Origin: Haemophilus seminalis
Lineage (GTDB): Bacteria > Pseudomonadota > Gammaproteobacteria > Enterobacterales > Pasteurellaceae
Direction of reading: 5' to 3'
Assembly (NCBI RefSeq): GCF_006384255.1
Contig: NZ_VCED01000001.1
Coordinates: 248,001-312,000, forward strand
Length of the DNA stretch: 64,000 bases
Below are positions 31,831 to 42,122 of the stretch, piece after piece. The notes under the pieces were generated by a model that had not been told where the DNA came from, made no database searches, and saw only the letters and a list, made by a program, of their open reading frames with translations. Position 1 is the first letter of the stretch. Each line of letters begins with the position of its first letter. A program made the translations under genes and the position numbers.

Positions 31831-32175
31831 ATGCTAATAGTCTATGGTATTAAAAATTGCGATACAGTAAAAAAAGCGTTGAAATGGCTAGCGGATCACA
31901 ATATTGAATACAAACTTCACGACTACCGTATTGATGGTTTAGATTCGAATTTTTTAGTCCAAGCGGAAGCTCAATTTGGCTGGGATGTGTTGGTGAATAA
32001 ACGTAGTACAACTTGGCGTAATTTGGATGAACAAGTTAAAAATTCCCTTGATAAAACGACCGCACTTTCCGTGTTGGCTGAGAATCCAACTTTAATTAAA
32101 CGCCCAATTATTTTACAAGATGGGAAGGCTCTAATTGGTTTTAATGAAAAGGAATATCAGGCTGCTTTTGCCTAA
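31831..32175 (+). CDS. yffB: ArsC/Spx-family protein YffB
   Basis: Encodes 114 residues. The ArsC-like thioredoxin fold starts MLIVYGIKNCDTVKKALKWL with a single Cys, and later has the LIKRPIIL Arg motif. YffB is a putative glutathione-dependent reductase; its substrate is not known. It is followed 27 bases on by dapE, with which YffB is commonly paired. Uptake signals at 32059 and 32175 (the second spans its stop). Confidence 0.87.
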   Translation: MLIVYGIKNCDTVKKALKWLADHNIEYKLHDYRIDGLDSNFLVQAEAQFGWDVLVNKRSTTWRNLDEQVKNSLDKTTALSVLAENPTLIKRPIILQDGKALIGFNEKEYQAAFA

Positions 32176-32202
32176 AGTGCGGTTATTTTCTTAGGAGTTT
32201 TT

Positions 32203-33336
32203 ATGAGAGAAAAAGTGGTTTCGTTGGCGCAAGATTTAATTCGTCGCCCGTCTATTAGCCCTAATGACGAAGGTTGTCAGCAAATTATTGCCGAACGTTT
32301 AGAAAAATTAGGTTTTCAAATTGAATGGATGCCTTTTAATGATACGTTGAATTTATGGGCAAAACACGGAACGGTTGAGCCAGTTATTGCTTTCGCTGGA
32401 CATACGGATGTTGTGCCTACTGGCGATGAAAATCAGTGGTCGTTTCCGCCGTTTTCTGCTGAGATTATTGATGGCATGCTTTATGGTCGTGGTGCGGCGG
32501 ATATGAAAGGCTCCCTTGCTGCAATGATTGTCGCGGCAGAAGAATATGTAAAAGCAAATCCTAATCATAAGGGCACCATTGCATTATTGATTACGTCTGA
32601 TGAAGAGGCAGCCGCAAAAGATGGTACCGTGCGTGTAGTTGAGACTTTAATGGCGCGTGATGAAAAAATTACTTATTGTATGGTTGGTGAGCCATCGAGT
32701 GCTAAAAACTTAGGTGATGTTGTCAAAAATGGTCGCCGCGGCTCAATTACAGGAAATCTTTATATTCAGGGGATTCAAGGGCACGTGGCATATCCGCATT
32801 TAGCTGAAAATCCAATCCATAAAGCCGCCCCATTCTTGCAAGAATTAACGACTTACCAATGGGATGAAGGTAATGAGTTTTTCCCTCTAACAAGCTTACA
32901 AATTGCTAATATTCACGCAGGTACGGGAAGTAATAATGTGATTCCAGGCGAGTTATATATTCAGTTCAATTTGCGTTATTGCACAGAAGTAACAGATGAA
33001 ATCATTAAGCAAAAAGTAGCTAAAATGCTAGAAAAACATAATTTGAAATATCGTATTGAATGGAATTTATCAGGTAAGCCTTTTTTAACAAAACCGGGTA
33101 AATTATTAGATTCGATAACCTCCGCTATTGAGGAAACTACAGGCATAACGCCAAAGGCTGAAACAGGTGGTGGTACATCAGACGGTCGTTTTATTGCATT
33201 GATGGGCGCAGAAGTAGTGGAATTTGGTCCACTTAACGCAACAATTCATAAAGTAAATGAATGCGTCAGTGTAGAAGACCTTGGCAAGTGCGGTGAAATT
33301 TATCACAAAATGTTAGTGAATTTATTGGATAGCTAA
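32203..33336 (+). CDS. dapE: succinyl-diaminopimelate desuccinylase
   Basis: Encodes 377 residues, an M20 metallohydrolase. Metal and catalytic motifs: [32 protein letters not shown] and [22 protein letters not shown] marks the dimerisation domain. It frees diaminopimelate for lysine and peptidoglycan synthesis. An uptake signal at 33286 encodes KCGEI. The next gene begins one base after the stop. Confidence 0.96.
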   Translation: MREKVVSLAQDLIRRPSISPNDEGCQQIIAERLEKLGFQIEWMPFNDTLNLWAKHGTVEPVIAFAGHTDVVPTGDENQWSFPPFSAEIIDGMLYGRGAADMKGSLAAMIVAAEEYVKANPNHKGTIALLITSDEEAAAKDGTVRVVETLMARDEKITYCMVGEPSSAKNLGDVVKNGRRGSITGNLYIQGIQGHVAYPHLAENPIHKAAPFLQELTTYQWDEGNEFFPLTSLQIANIHAGTGSNNVIPGELYIQFNLRYCTEVTDEIIKQKVAKMLEKHNLKYRIEWNLSGKPFLTKPGKLLDSITSAIEETTGITPKAETGGGTSDGRFIALMGAEVVEFGPLNATIHKVNECVSVEDLGKCGEIYHKMLVNLLDS

Positions 33337-33337
33337 A

Positions 33338-34018
33338 ATGAAATTAACGCCAGAAATGCTTACAGGAAAGTCCCGTGAGCATTTAGTCAATTTACCTGCG
33401 ACTCATTCATCAAATCATTTTTTGCAAACACAAGCTGTGCAAGCATTTCAAGGTTTACAACAAAGTGCGGCGAAAAATGGCTTTAATTTACAGCCAGCGA
33501 GTAGTTTTCGTGATTTTGAACGCCAACAGCTTATTTGGAACAGCAAATTTAAGGGCGATAGAAAAGTCCATGATGACGCAGGAAAGGCATTAGATTTGAG
33601 CCAATTAGATGACTGGCAAAAATGTCAGGCGATTTTACGTTGGTCTGCATTGCCGGGTGCTAGCCGTCATCATTGGGGAACAGAAGTGGATATTTTCGAT
33701 CCCGATCTTTTGCCACAAGGTCAATCTTTACAACTGGAGCCTTGGGAATATGAAAAAGGTGGCTATTTCTTTGAATTGAGTGAATTTCTTACCGAAAATT
33801 TACCGCACTTTGATTTTGCTTTGCCTTTTATAAATATGCACTCCAATAAGAAAGTGGGGCGGGAGCCTTGGCATATCAGTTATTTGCCGTTAGCTGAATT
33901 GGCAAGCCAGCAATTTTCTCCAGACATTTTGCAACAGGCGTGGAAAGGGGAAAATATTTTAGGCGCAGACTGTTTAATATCAAATCTTGAACAAATTTTT
34001 TCTGAATATATTGTTTAA
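33338..34018 (+). CDS. M15-family D-Ala-D-Ala carboxypeptidase-like protein
   Basis: Encodes 226 residues. The VanY/DdpX zinc site is present: SRHHWGTEVDIFD (S-x-H-x-x-G-x-x-x-D) and EPWHISY. SSFRDFERQQLIWNSKF is the family N-terminal block. No signal peptide is visible, so if it acts on peptidoglycan fragments it may do so in the cytosol or after unusual export. It follows dapE, a diaminopimelate gene, so a cell-wall role fits. Uptake signal at 33802. Confidence 0.82.
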   Translation: MKLTPEMLTGKSREHLVNLPATHSSNHFLQTQAVQAFQGLQQSAAKNGFNLQPASSFRDFERQQLIWNSKFKGDRKVHDDAGKALDLSQLDDWQKCQAILRWSALPGASRHHWGTEVDIFDPDLLPQGQSLQLEPWEYEKGGYFFELSEFLTENLPHFDFALPFINMHSNKKVGREPWHISYLPLAELASQQFSPDILQQAWKGENILGADCLISNLEQIFSEYIV

Positions 34019-34019
34019 A

Positions 34020-34053
34020 AATAAAGCCTTATCGTGAAGATAAGGCTTTATTC
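34020..34053. terminator. bidirectional terminator between M15 gene and hitC
   Basis: Perfect 14-bp stem AATAAAGCCTTATC (34020-34033) with GATAAGGCTTTATT (34039-34052). Confidence 0.92.
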
Positions 34054-35109
34054 TTAGGCGTAAAAAAGCCCTTTTCCATGCAAATAAATTGGCAGCTCAT
34101 CACCAATAGATAAATCAGGGAAAATGATGTTCTCAATCCATATTGCGTAGCCATTAATTTCAATTTGAATAGCAGTAATTTTCCCTTTAAATTCGATTTG
34201 TTTCACTTGCCCTTTGAAAAGTGCGGTTGGATTTTCCGATGTTTTAAACAGGTTGAATTGTTCGGGACGAAGTAAAATCTTACCTTGTTTCAGCGAGATT
34301 GATTTATTTTTTACAGGAATATTACCTAATTGGCATTGAATTGTGTTTTCATCAATCAGATTCGCCGATAGCATGATGTTGTCACCAATAAAACTTGCGG
34401 TTTCAATATGATTAGGCGACCAATAAAGTGTACGAGGCGTGTCGATTTGTAAAATTTTCCCTTGTTGGATAACCGCGATTTTATCCGCATAACGTAATGC
34501 TTCATCACGATCATGGGTGACGAAAATCGCTGATGCACCGCTTTGACGCAGTGCTTTCAGCATATCATGACGAATTTGCTGGCGAAGATGTTCATCTAAG
34601 GCACTAAAAGGTTCGTCTAATAAAATCAGTTCTGGATTTGGCGCTAGCGCTCGAGCAAGAGCCACACGCTGTTGTTGTCCGCCTGATAGTTGGTGAGGAA
34701 AACGTTCTGCCAGTTCACTAATTCCAGTGAGTTGCATTGCCTGCTCAATCCGCATTTTCTCTTCATCCGTTTTCCCTTTGCCATTTCCCAATCCGTAAGC
34801 AATGTTGCGATAGACATTTAAGTGAGGGAAAAGTACACCTTCTTGCACCACATAACCTAGATGGCGCTGTTGCGTTGGCACATTCGTATTCTCGCCGAAA
34901 ATTAACCGCTCTTTTAGCCAAATTTCGCCAGTATTGGGTTGTTCAAATCCTGCGATCGCTCGCAATAACGTTGTTTTCCCACAACCAGAAGCACCAAGCA
35001 AAAAGAGGATCTCACCTCGTTGCAAGGTAAAGGAAATATTGTGAAGAACTTGTTGTTCATTAAAAAATTTATTGATATTTTTAACGGCTAATAACGGAGT
35101 ATTTATCAT
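34054..35109 (-). CDS. hitC: iron(III) ABC transporter ATP-binding protein HitC
   Basis: Encodes 351 residues from the ATG at 35109 (MINTPLLAVKNINKF); an upstream ATG at 35124 overlaps hitB. Walker A GASGCGKTT, signature LSGGQQQRVALARAL, Walker B LILLDEPFSALD and the switch His in FVTHDRDEAL are all present, followed by a TOBE-like C-terminal domain. It powers iron import with HitA and HitB. Uptake signal at 34219. Confidence 0.93.
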   Translation of the reverse strand: MINTPLLAVKNINKFFNEQQVLHNISFTLQRGEILFLLGASGCGKTTLLRAIAGFEQPNTGEIWLKERLIFGENTNVPTQQRHLGYVVQEGVLFPHLNVYRNIAYGLGNGKGKTDEEKMRIEQAMQLTGISELAERFPHQLSGGQQQRVALARALAPNPELILLDEPFSALDEHLRQQIRHDMLKALRQSGASAIFVTHDRDEALRYADKIAVIQQGKILQIDTPRTLYWSPNHIETASFIGDNIMLSANLIDENTIQCQLGNIPVKNKSISLKQGKILLRPEQFNLFKTSENPTALFKGQVKQIEFKGKITAIQIEINGYAIWIENIIFPDLSIGDELPIYLHGKGLFYA

Positions 35110-35110
35110 T

Positions 35111-36631
35111 TTATTTAAATGCATATTTTTTCAATAAAAACACAGGAATCCCTGAAAAGAGAACGAGCATGAGTGCATAAGGCGTTGCCGCAGCGTATTG
35201 CGCATCACTGGTATATTCCCAAACGGCAATAGAAAGGGTTTTGATGTCGTTTGGCGTGAGCAAAAGTGTTGCAGTAAGCTCTTTCATTAAATTCAAAAAT
35301 ACTAGAGAGAATGCCGCCGCAATGCCTGGTAGCATTGCTGGTAATGTTAAAGTTCGGAAAATATAGAATGGACTTCGTCCTAGGCTTTGTCCGACTTTCT
35401 CAATATTATCAGAAAGTTGCTCAAGCGAGGCTCTAAGCGTGGTTTGTGCCATTGGTAAATAGAGCATAAAGTAAGCCACGATGATAACTAAAAAGGTTTG
35501 ATATAAGCTGTTGGCATAGTTGATTGTAAAGTAGATCAGCGATAATGCGATAACTAAGCCGGGTACGGCGTGTAATAGATAAGGTAATCGATCAATCCAA
35601 ATGGTTAATTTGCTACGATAGCGTACGGCGGCCCAAACCAATGGCAAAGCACAAATTACGGTAAGCAATGCGCCTAAGCCTGAAATAATAAATGAATTGC
35701 TGAATGCCGATAAAAATTCTGAAAAATCACCCGCACTTTCGAGTGAAGTTCCTACGATAAGCCAGTAAATTAACATAATCACAGGCACGCCAATGCTTAA
35801 GATGAATATGCTAGAGAAAAATCCGAAGGTTAAACATTGTTTGCCAAAGGAAAGTGTTTTTACCGGATAAGGACGAGTGACGCCTTTGCCACTGTTGTAA
35901 AGTGTTTGTTTACCGCGGAAGAATGTTTCTCCCAGCACAATAATGCTACAAATTGCCATTAATACAGCTGAAAGTAGTGCTGCGGTGCTGTTATTAAAAG
36001 ACATTTCATATTCTTGGAAAATCGCTGTGGTGAATGTTTGATAATTCAAAATTGAAACCGCACCGAAATCTACCAGCATATGTAATGCTATTAGCAATAA
36101 ACTACTACCGATTGCTGGTTTTAATTGCGGGAAAATAGCGTGCCAAAATGTGTAAGTTTGACTTTTTCCTAATGAAAGACTTACTTCTTCAAGGTAGCGG
36201 TCAAGTCGTTTAAGTGTGGCTGAAATAGGCAAGTAAGCGAGTGGAAAAGAACTTAATGTCATGATGCCAATCGTTCCCCAAAAACCTTCTACTCGAAAGG
36301 TGAGGCTGATCCAAGTAAAACAGCTCACAAAGGCTGGAATACAAAGCGGCAAACTCATCGCCACTTCAAAAAATGATTTGCCGAAAAAACGATAGCGTTC
36401 AAGTAAAAATGCACAAAGCGTACCGAGAAAAATGGAACCAATGGTTACGCAGACCATGAGAAGCATTGTGTTACTCAGTAAGTCCGCCATTCTCGGGCGA
36501 ATAAGAAGCTCAAGGCTACGCTCTAATCCGACTTCAATCGCACGGAAAAGAATATATAGAAATGGTAATAAGAGCGGTAAACCAATAAGTAAAATAATGA
36601 TGGTGAGCCAAAGTGGGGGCGTTCGGGTCAA
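35111..36631 (-). CDS. hitB: iron(III) ABC transporter permease HitB
   Basis: Encodes 506 residues with about twelve membrane segments in two homologous halves; each has an EAA-type loop (EEVSLSLGKSQTYTFWHAIFP and EKVGQSLGRSPFYIFRTLTLP). The start codon is TTG at 36631, with AAAGGA 8 bases upstream. It overlaps nothing; a hairpin separates it from hitA. Confidence 0.92.
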   Translation of the reverse strand: MTRTPPLWLTIIILLIGLPLLLPFLYILFRAIEVGLERSLELLIRPRMADLLSNTMLLMVCVTIGSIFLGTLCAFLLERYRFFGKSFFEVAMSLPLCIPAFVSCFTWISLTFRVEGFWGTIGIMTLSSFPLAYLPISATLKRLDRYLEEVSLSLGKSQTYTFWHAIFPQLKPAIGSSLLLIALHMLVDFGAVSILNYQTFTTAIFQEYEMSFNNSTAALLSAVLMAICSIIVLGETFFRGKQTLYNSGKGVTRPYPVKTLSFGKQCLTFGFFSSIFILSIGVPVIMLIYWLIVGTSLESAGDFSEFLSAFSNSFIISGLGALLTVICALPLVWAAVRYRSKLTIWIDRLPYLLHAVPGLVIALSLIYFTINYANSLYQTFLVIIVAYFMLYLPMAQTTLRASLEQLSDNIEKVGQSLGRSPFYIFRTLTLPAMLPGIAAAFSLVFLNLMKELTATLLLTPNDIKTLSIAVWEYTSDAQYAAATPYALMLVLFSGIPVFLLKKYAFK

Positions 36632-36653
36632 AAGATAGTCCTTTATATGTTAC

Positions 36654-36686
36654 AACTGTATTTTCACTTTTGGTGAAAATACAGTT
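36654..36686 (-). other. hairpin between hitA and hitB
   Basis: A perfect 14-bp stem AACTGTATTTTCAC (36654-36667) with GTGAAAATACAGTT (36673-36686), 5-base loop. No T run follows on the transcribed side, so it is more likely an mRNA-stabilising or attenuating hairpin than a full terminator. Confidence 0.8.
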
Positions 36687-36701
36687 GCGACGTTAGCGGG
36701 C

Positions 36702-37793
<1,092 letters not shown>

Positions 37794-37811
37794 TTAAATT
37801 TTGAGTTTGGG

Positions 37812-37844
37812 ACGAAAAAAGGAGATCTAATTGATCTCCTTTAG
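37812..37844 (-). terminator. terminator of the methyltransferase gene
   Basis: AAAGGAGATC (37818-37827) pairs with GATCTCCTTT (37833-37842); on the minus strand it is followed by TTTTTTCG. Confidence 0.9.
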
Positions 37845-37875
37845 TATGTTACTTATTTTCAATTTTGCTTTTTGC

Positions 37876-39423
37876 TTATAGTGTAGCAGGTTGGATGTAA
37901 CCTAAGTCTGCTAATACTGTACAAATAGAATCACATAATCCTGAACAATCAAACTCTTCATCAATGAGTTTTTCGTTGTTGTTCATATCTTTGTAGCCAT
38001 TTTTAATTAAATATGCTTTGAGTGACGTATTGAGGGCCGCTTTAGTGGTCGGTGTTTCCATTTGAGACATCATATAAACATGCAGTTCATTTAAATTTTC
38101 AACTCCACAGTTATACATATTGCCTGCTCCTATATATTGATTTGCACCTTCTAATAAAGCTTGAGAATATTGAGTAAAGCGTTTTGGTATATAGGTTTTG
38201 TTATCTTCAAATGTATATGTTTGATATGGTGTAAGAAATACATTGATATAGCCTAAGACTATAGCTAACAATACAGAAGAATAAATTTGATTCTCGGTGA
38301 GATTTTCAAATTCTTTATATTCAGCAACGTGATCAATTAATGATTGAATAGTGAAATGACCTACTTGATAGATAAAGTGTTCAAGTAGTCTTGCTGCGTC
38401 TTTATTATTGAATATATTGCTCAGATTATTTTCTTTGTTCTGGTTAATAAAAGTTAATTTATTCAATAATGCTTTATCAATGATTTCTGTACGGTTAATT
38501 TTATCTTGTAAATGAGCATGGCATAGTAAACTTCTTCTGAATGCTACATCGTAAAGATAATCTAGGCATTGCTCACGTGCAACATAATCTGTTTCGGATA
38601 ATTGATTGATCATGTCACGGAGATGTTGCGGCATCCAAGAAATATATGAAAGTTGAAAATCCGTATCGCCAATATAAGCCAATTGATGTTGATGTAGGCT
38701 ATCAACAAATTGATTTAAATAGAGAGGGTGGTTGTGATATTCGAGATATTCATGTGCTACGTAATGATCACCTTTAGTTTGAATACTATCGAAGTTATTA
38801 ATTCGGCTCTTATTATTGTTTTTTTCAGACTCAATTGATTTAATTGCATCTGAGAATAATTGAACAATGGCTTTGCCACGACGAGTTTGTTCAGAGAGCG
38901 GTAAATCCTGAGTGTATTTATTTGCATAAAGCATAATATCACGTGCAACTTCGCGGCTTTTCCAACCAGGATAGGTGTTGTAAGAAATATAAGCAATACC
39001 ATTTGGCGTTAAATTCTCACGACAAACCTCAAGGATTTTATCTTTGACATTATCAGGTACCCAAGAATAAATACCATGCACGATGATGTAGTCAAACATG
39101 CCAAATTCAGGCGTAATATCGAGAATATTTTTTGTTTCTAAACGAATGTTTGTTAATCCCATTGATTTAATAATTTCATTACCTTGAGTAATTTGACTAT
39201 CTGATAAATCAATGCCTACAAATTCAGTATCTGGATAATAAACCGCTTGAGAAATTAAGTTTCCACCAAAAGAAGAACCTAATTCTAATACTTTAGCACC
39301 TTTGAGTTCTGGTGGTGTTAATCCCCACAATGTTGCATTTCCTTCCAAAAGCGCAATGCTCGTATAAGAAAAGGGTTTTGAGTAGTATCTAAGTTCGTCG
39401 TAAGGGTTATTTTGTTCAGCCAT
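37876..39423 (-). CDS. SAM-dependent methyltransferase with regulatory domain
   Basis: Encodes 515 residues from the ATG at 39423 ([14 protein letters not shown]). An N-terminal class I methyltransferase domain has [16 protein letters not shown] and [10 protein letters not shown] for SAM binding and [14 protein letters not shown] as motif IV. The middle matches the methyltransferase regulatory domain type found in this family, and the C-terminus reads like a winged helix with a Cys pair (CSGLCDSIC). The substrate is unknown. It lies upstream of hitABC on the same strand but has its own terminator. Confidence 0.75.
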   Translation of the reverse strand: MAEQNNPYDELRYYSKPFSYTSIALLEGNATLWGLTPPELKGAKVLELGSSFGGNLISQAVYYPDTEFVGIDLSDSQITQGNEIIKSMGLTNIRLETKNILDITPEFGMFDYIIVHGIYSWVPDNVKDKILEVCRENLTPNGIAYISYNTYPGWKSREVARDIMLYANKYTQDLPLSEQTRRGKAIVQLFSDAIKSIESEKNNNKSRINNFDSIQTKGDHYVAHEYLEYHNHPLYLNQFVDSLHQHQLAYIGDTDFQLSYISWMPQHLRDMINQLSETDYVAREQCLDYLYDVAFRRSLLCHAHLQDKINRTEIIDKALLNKLTFINQNKENNLSNIFNNKDAARLLEHFIYQVGHFTIQSLIDHVAEYKEFENLTENQIYSSVLLAIVLGYINVFLTPYQTYTFEDNKTYIPKRFTQYSQALLEGANQYIGAGNMYNCGVENLNELHVYMMSQMETPTTKAALNTSLKAYLIKNGYKDMNNNEKLIDEEFDCSGLCDSICTVLADLGYIQPATL

Positions 39424-39557
39424 AATATATCCAGTTTGTAACATAATTAAAGGCGCATATTATAGAGGGAATATGGATGAAAACAAAGTGATGATTATTT
39501 CCCATGAGGTTTTAATTACGCTAGAATAACTGCAATTTTCACCAGCTTAGTATCCTC

Positions 39558-40640
39558 ATGCTTTCATTTACTCTCGAACCTCAAGATAATGCACGTTTGC
39601 AATCTTTATGCGGTGCATTTGATGATCATCTAAAACTTATTGAAAAAGAATTTAACCTTGTCATTGCTCGTCATAATTTCACTTTTAATATTGATACTGT
39701 GGAAGAGGATATAAAACCTTATCATGCAAAATTGATAAAAAGTGCGGTGAAATTAATTCAAGATTTATATGTTGAAACTGCGCCCGTAAAAGGTAAAGTG
39801 AAAGAGTTAGATTTGGAAGATGTGCATATGGCTTTACAAGAAAGCCGAATGTTATCTCAAGCTGAACCGAACCGTGCTGAAAATAATGTTTTCAGTACAA
39901 CGATTAAAACTAAACGAGGTGTGATTAAACCTCGAGGCGAAAATCAAGTTCAATATTTGCATAATATTTTAACTCACGATATTAGTTTTGGTATTGGCCC
40001 AGCAGGAACGGGGAAAACATTCTTAGCGGTTGCTGCAGCAGTTGAGGCTTTAGAACGTCAAGAAATTCGTCGTGTCTTACTGACGAGACCTGCGGTGGAA
40101 GCGGGCGAAAAGCTAGGTTTTTTACCAGGGGATTTAGGTCAGAAAATCGAACCTTATTTACGCCCGCTTTATGATGCTTTGTTTGAAATGTTAGGTTTTG
40201 AGCGTGTGCAAAAATTAATGGAACGTAATGTTATTGAAATTGCGCCTTTGGCTTATATGCGTGGGCGTACACTTAATGATAGTTTTATTATTTTAGATGA
40301 AAGCCAAAATACGACAGTTGAGCAAATGAAAATGTTTTTAACCCGTATTGGTTTTAATTCTAAAGCTGTGATTACGGGCGATATTACGCAAATTGACTTA
40401 CCTCGTAGCACAAAATCTGGTTTACGCCATGCTATTGAAGTGTTGGAAAAAGTACCAGAATTAAGTTTTAACTATTTTGATAGCAAAGATATTGTGCGCC
40501 ATCCGGTGGTGGCTAAAGTCGTGCAGGCATACGAAGAATGGGAAGTGCAAGATGAAATTCGTCGCAAAGAATTAGCGGAGCTTCGTAAAGCCGAACGTGA
40601 AAAAGAGCGGTCAGAAATTGAAAAGAATTTAGGAGAGTAA
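39558..40640 (+). CDS. ybeZ: PhoH-like ATPase YbeZ
   Basis: Encodes 360 residues. Walker A is [12 protein letters not shown] and Walker [12 protein letters not shown], the PhoH signature. An N-terminal region of about 110 residues is KH-like in relatives. It is paired with YbeY, one base between them, and probably assists rRNA processing or ribosome quality control. Uptake signal at 39740 encodes KSAVK. Confidence 0.93.
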   Translation: MLSFTLEPQDNARLQSLCGAFDDHLKLIEKEFNLVIARHNFTFNIDTVEEDIKPYHAKLIKSAVKLIQDLYVETAPVKGKVKELDLEDVHMALQESRMLSQAEPNRAENNVFSTTIKTKRGVIKPRGENQVQYLHNILTHDISFGIGPAGTGKTFLAVAAAVEALERQEIRRVLLTRPAVEAGEKLGFLPGDLGQKIEPYLRPLYDALFEMLGFERVQKLMERNVIEIAPLAYMRGRTLNDSFIILDESQNTTVEQMKMFLTRIGFNSKAVITGDITQIDLPRSTKSGLRHAIEVLEKVPELSFNYFDSKDIVRHPVVAKVVQAYEEWEVQDEIRRKELAELRKAEREKERSEIEKNLGE

Positions 40641-40641
40641 A

Positions 40642-41106
40642 ATGGGAAGTATATTCGTTGATCTGCAAATTGCCACAGAAAATATAGAGGATTTGCCAAC
40701 AGAAGAACAGATTGCGCAGTGGGCAACAGCGGCTGTTCAACCGGAAGGGGATGAAGTCGAAATGACAGTTCGTATTGTGGATGAAGATGAAAGCCATGAA
40801 TTAAATTTAACTTATCGTGGCAAGGATCGCCCGACTAACGTACTTTCATTTCCATTTGAATGCCCAGATGAGGTGGAGTTGCCATTGTTAGGGGATCTCG
40901 TTATTTGCCGTCAAGTTGTGGAGCGAGAAGCCGCAGAACAAGAGAAACCATTAATGGCGCATTGGGCGCATATGGTCGTGCATGGTAGCTTACATTTACT
41001 CGGTTATGATCATATTGAAGACGATGAAGCGGAAGAAATGGAAAGTTTAGAAACCCAAATTATGCAAGGATTAGGCTTTGATGATCCTTATTTAGCAGAG
41101 AAATAA
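40642..41106 (+). CDS. ybeY: endoribonuclease YbeY
   Basis: Encodes 154 residues. The zinc motif is [14 protein letters not shown] (H-x3-H-x5-H) and [11 protein letters not shown] is the second conserved block. YbeY matures the 3' end of 16S rRNA and takes part in ribosome quality control. AGGAG lies before the ATG. Confidence 0.95.
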   Translation: MGSIFVDLQIATENIEDLPTEEQIAQWATAAVQPEGDEVEMTVRIVDEDESHELNLTYRGKDRPTNVLSFPFECPDEVELPLLGDLVICRQVVEREAAEQEKPLMAHWAHMVVHGSLHLLGYDHIEDDEAEEMESLETQIMQGLGFDDPYLAEK

Positions 41107-41124
41107 TCTTTATTCGGAGTAATG

Positions 41125-41910
41125 ATGTATAAAGCGGTATTTAGTGATTTTGATGGCACCTTATTAACCTCTCAACATACTATTTCCCCTCGAACTGTTG
41201 CAGCAATTAAGCGTTTAACGGCGAATGGTATTCCTTTTGTGCCAATTTCAGCGCGTTCTCCTTTGGGTATTTTGCCTTATTGGAAACAGCTTGAAACGAA
41301 TAATGTGCTTGTTGCATTTAGTGGTGCGCTTATTTTGAATCAACATCTTGAACCAATTTATAGCGTACAAATTGATCCAAAGGATATTTTAGATATTAAT
41401 ACCGTTTTGGCGGATCATCCGTTGCTTGGCGTGAATTATTATACAAATAATGATTGCCATGCTCGCGATGTAGAAAATAAATGGGTGATTTATGAACGCA
41501 GTGTTACCAAAATTGAAATTCATCCTTTTGATGACGTGGCGGCTCGTTCGCCACATAAAATCCAAATTATTGGGGAAGCAGAAGAAATCATTGAGATTGA
41601 AATTATTTTAAAGGAAAAATTTCCACATCTGAGTATTTGTCGTTCTCATGCTAACTTTTTAGAGGTGATGCACAAGAGTGCAACCAAAGGAAGTGCGGTG
41701 CGTTTTTTGGAAGATTATTTTGGCGTACAAACCAATGAGGTGATTGCGTTTGGTGATAATTTTAATGATTTGGATATGCTAGAACATGTTGGGCTTGGGG
41801 TGGCAATGGGAAATGCGCCTGATGAAATTAAACAAGCTGCAAATGTAGTCACCGCGACCAATAATGAAGATGGGCTAGCATTAATTTTGGAAGAAAAATT
41901 TCCTGAGTAA
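41125..41910 (+). CDS. HAD-superfamily (Cof-type) phosphatase
   Basis: Encodes 261 residues from the second ATG (41125), which is 5 bases behind GGAG; the ATG at 41122 is too close. Motif I is FSDFDGTLL, the cap is C2B, and motif IV GDNFNDLDML. It probably removes phosphate from sugar phosphates, FMN or PLP; the true substrate cannot be told. Uptake signal at 41691 encodes GSAVR. Third gene of the ybeZ-ybeY unit. Confidence 0.85.
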   Translation: MYKAVFSDFDGTLLTSQHTISPRTVAAIKRLTANGIPFVPISARSPLGILPYWKQLETNNVLVAFSGALILNQHLEPIYSVQIDPKDILDINTVLADHPLLGVNYYTNNDCHARDVENKWVIYERSVTKIEIHPFDDVAARSPHKIQIIGEAEEIIEIEIILKEKFPHLSICRSHANFLEVMHKSATKGSAVRFLEDYFGVQTNEVIAFGDNFNDLDMLEHVGLGVAMGNAPDEIKQAANVVTATNNEDGLALILEEKFPE

Positions 41911-41959
41911 TGAGTAAAAGGAAAGGCACTTGCTCTGTTCCCTAAAAAAATTATACAGT

Positions 41960-42107
41960 TAAATTAAGGAGGGAGTTTTGTAGTCCTCATGGGGTAGTCC
42001 CCTTCGTTTACACTGAGTAGACTCGTGATTGTAATAATATAAGTGAATCTTACTATTGGTATTCTATATTTTCGCCCTATTTTCCAGTAAAATAGGGCGT
42101 CATTTTT
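41960..42107 (+). ncRNA. candidate structured RNA or long 3' leader before ettA
   Basis: In the 212-bp gap between the HAD gene and ettA I see several small hairpins: GGGG-TAGT-CCCC, CACTGAGT-AGA-CTCGTG (one bulge) and TAAG-TGAAT-CTTA. They end in a strong intrinsic terminator, CGCCCTATTT (42073-42082) with AAATAGGGCG (42090-42099) and TCATTTTT, only 16 bases before the ettA ATG. It may be an independent small RNA, an attenuator of ettA, or simply the 3' tail of the ybeZ operon. No known RNA family recognised. Confidence 0.35.
42073..42107 (+). terminator. intrinsic terminator directly before ettA
   Basis: Ten-base-pair GC-containing stem (42073-42082 with 42090-42099) followed by TCATTTTT; the ettA ribosome site GAGG lies just after it. 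Confidence 0.85.
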
Positions 42108-42122
42108 AATGAGGAATAATTA

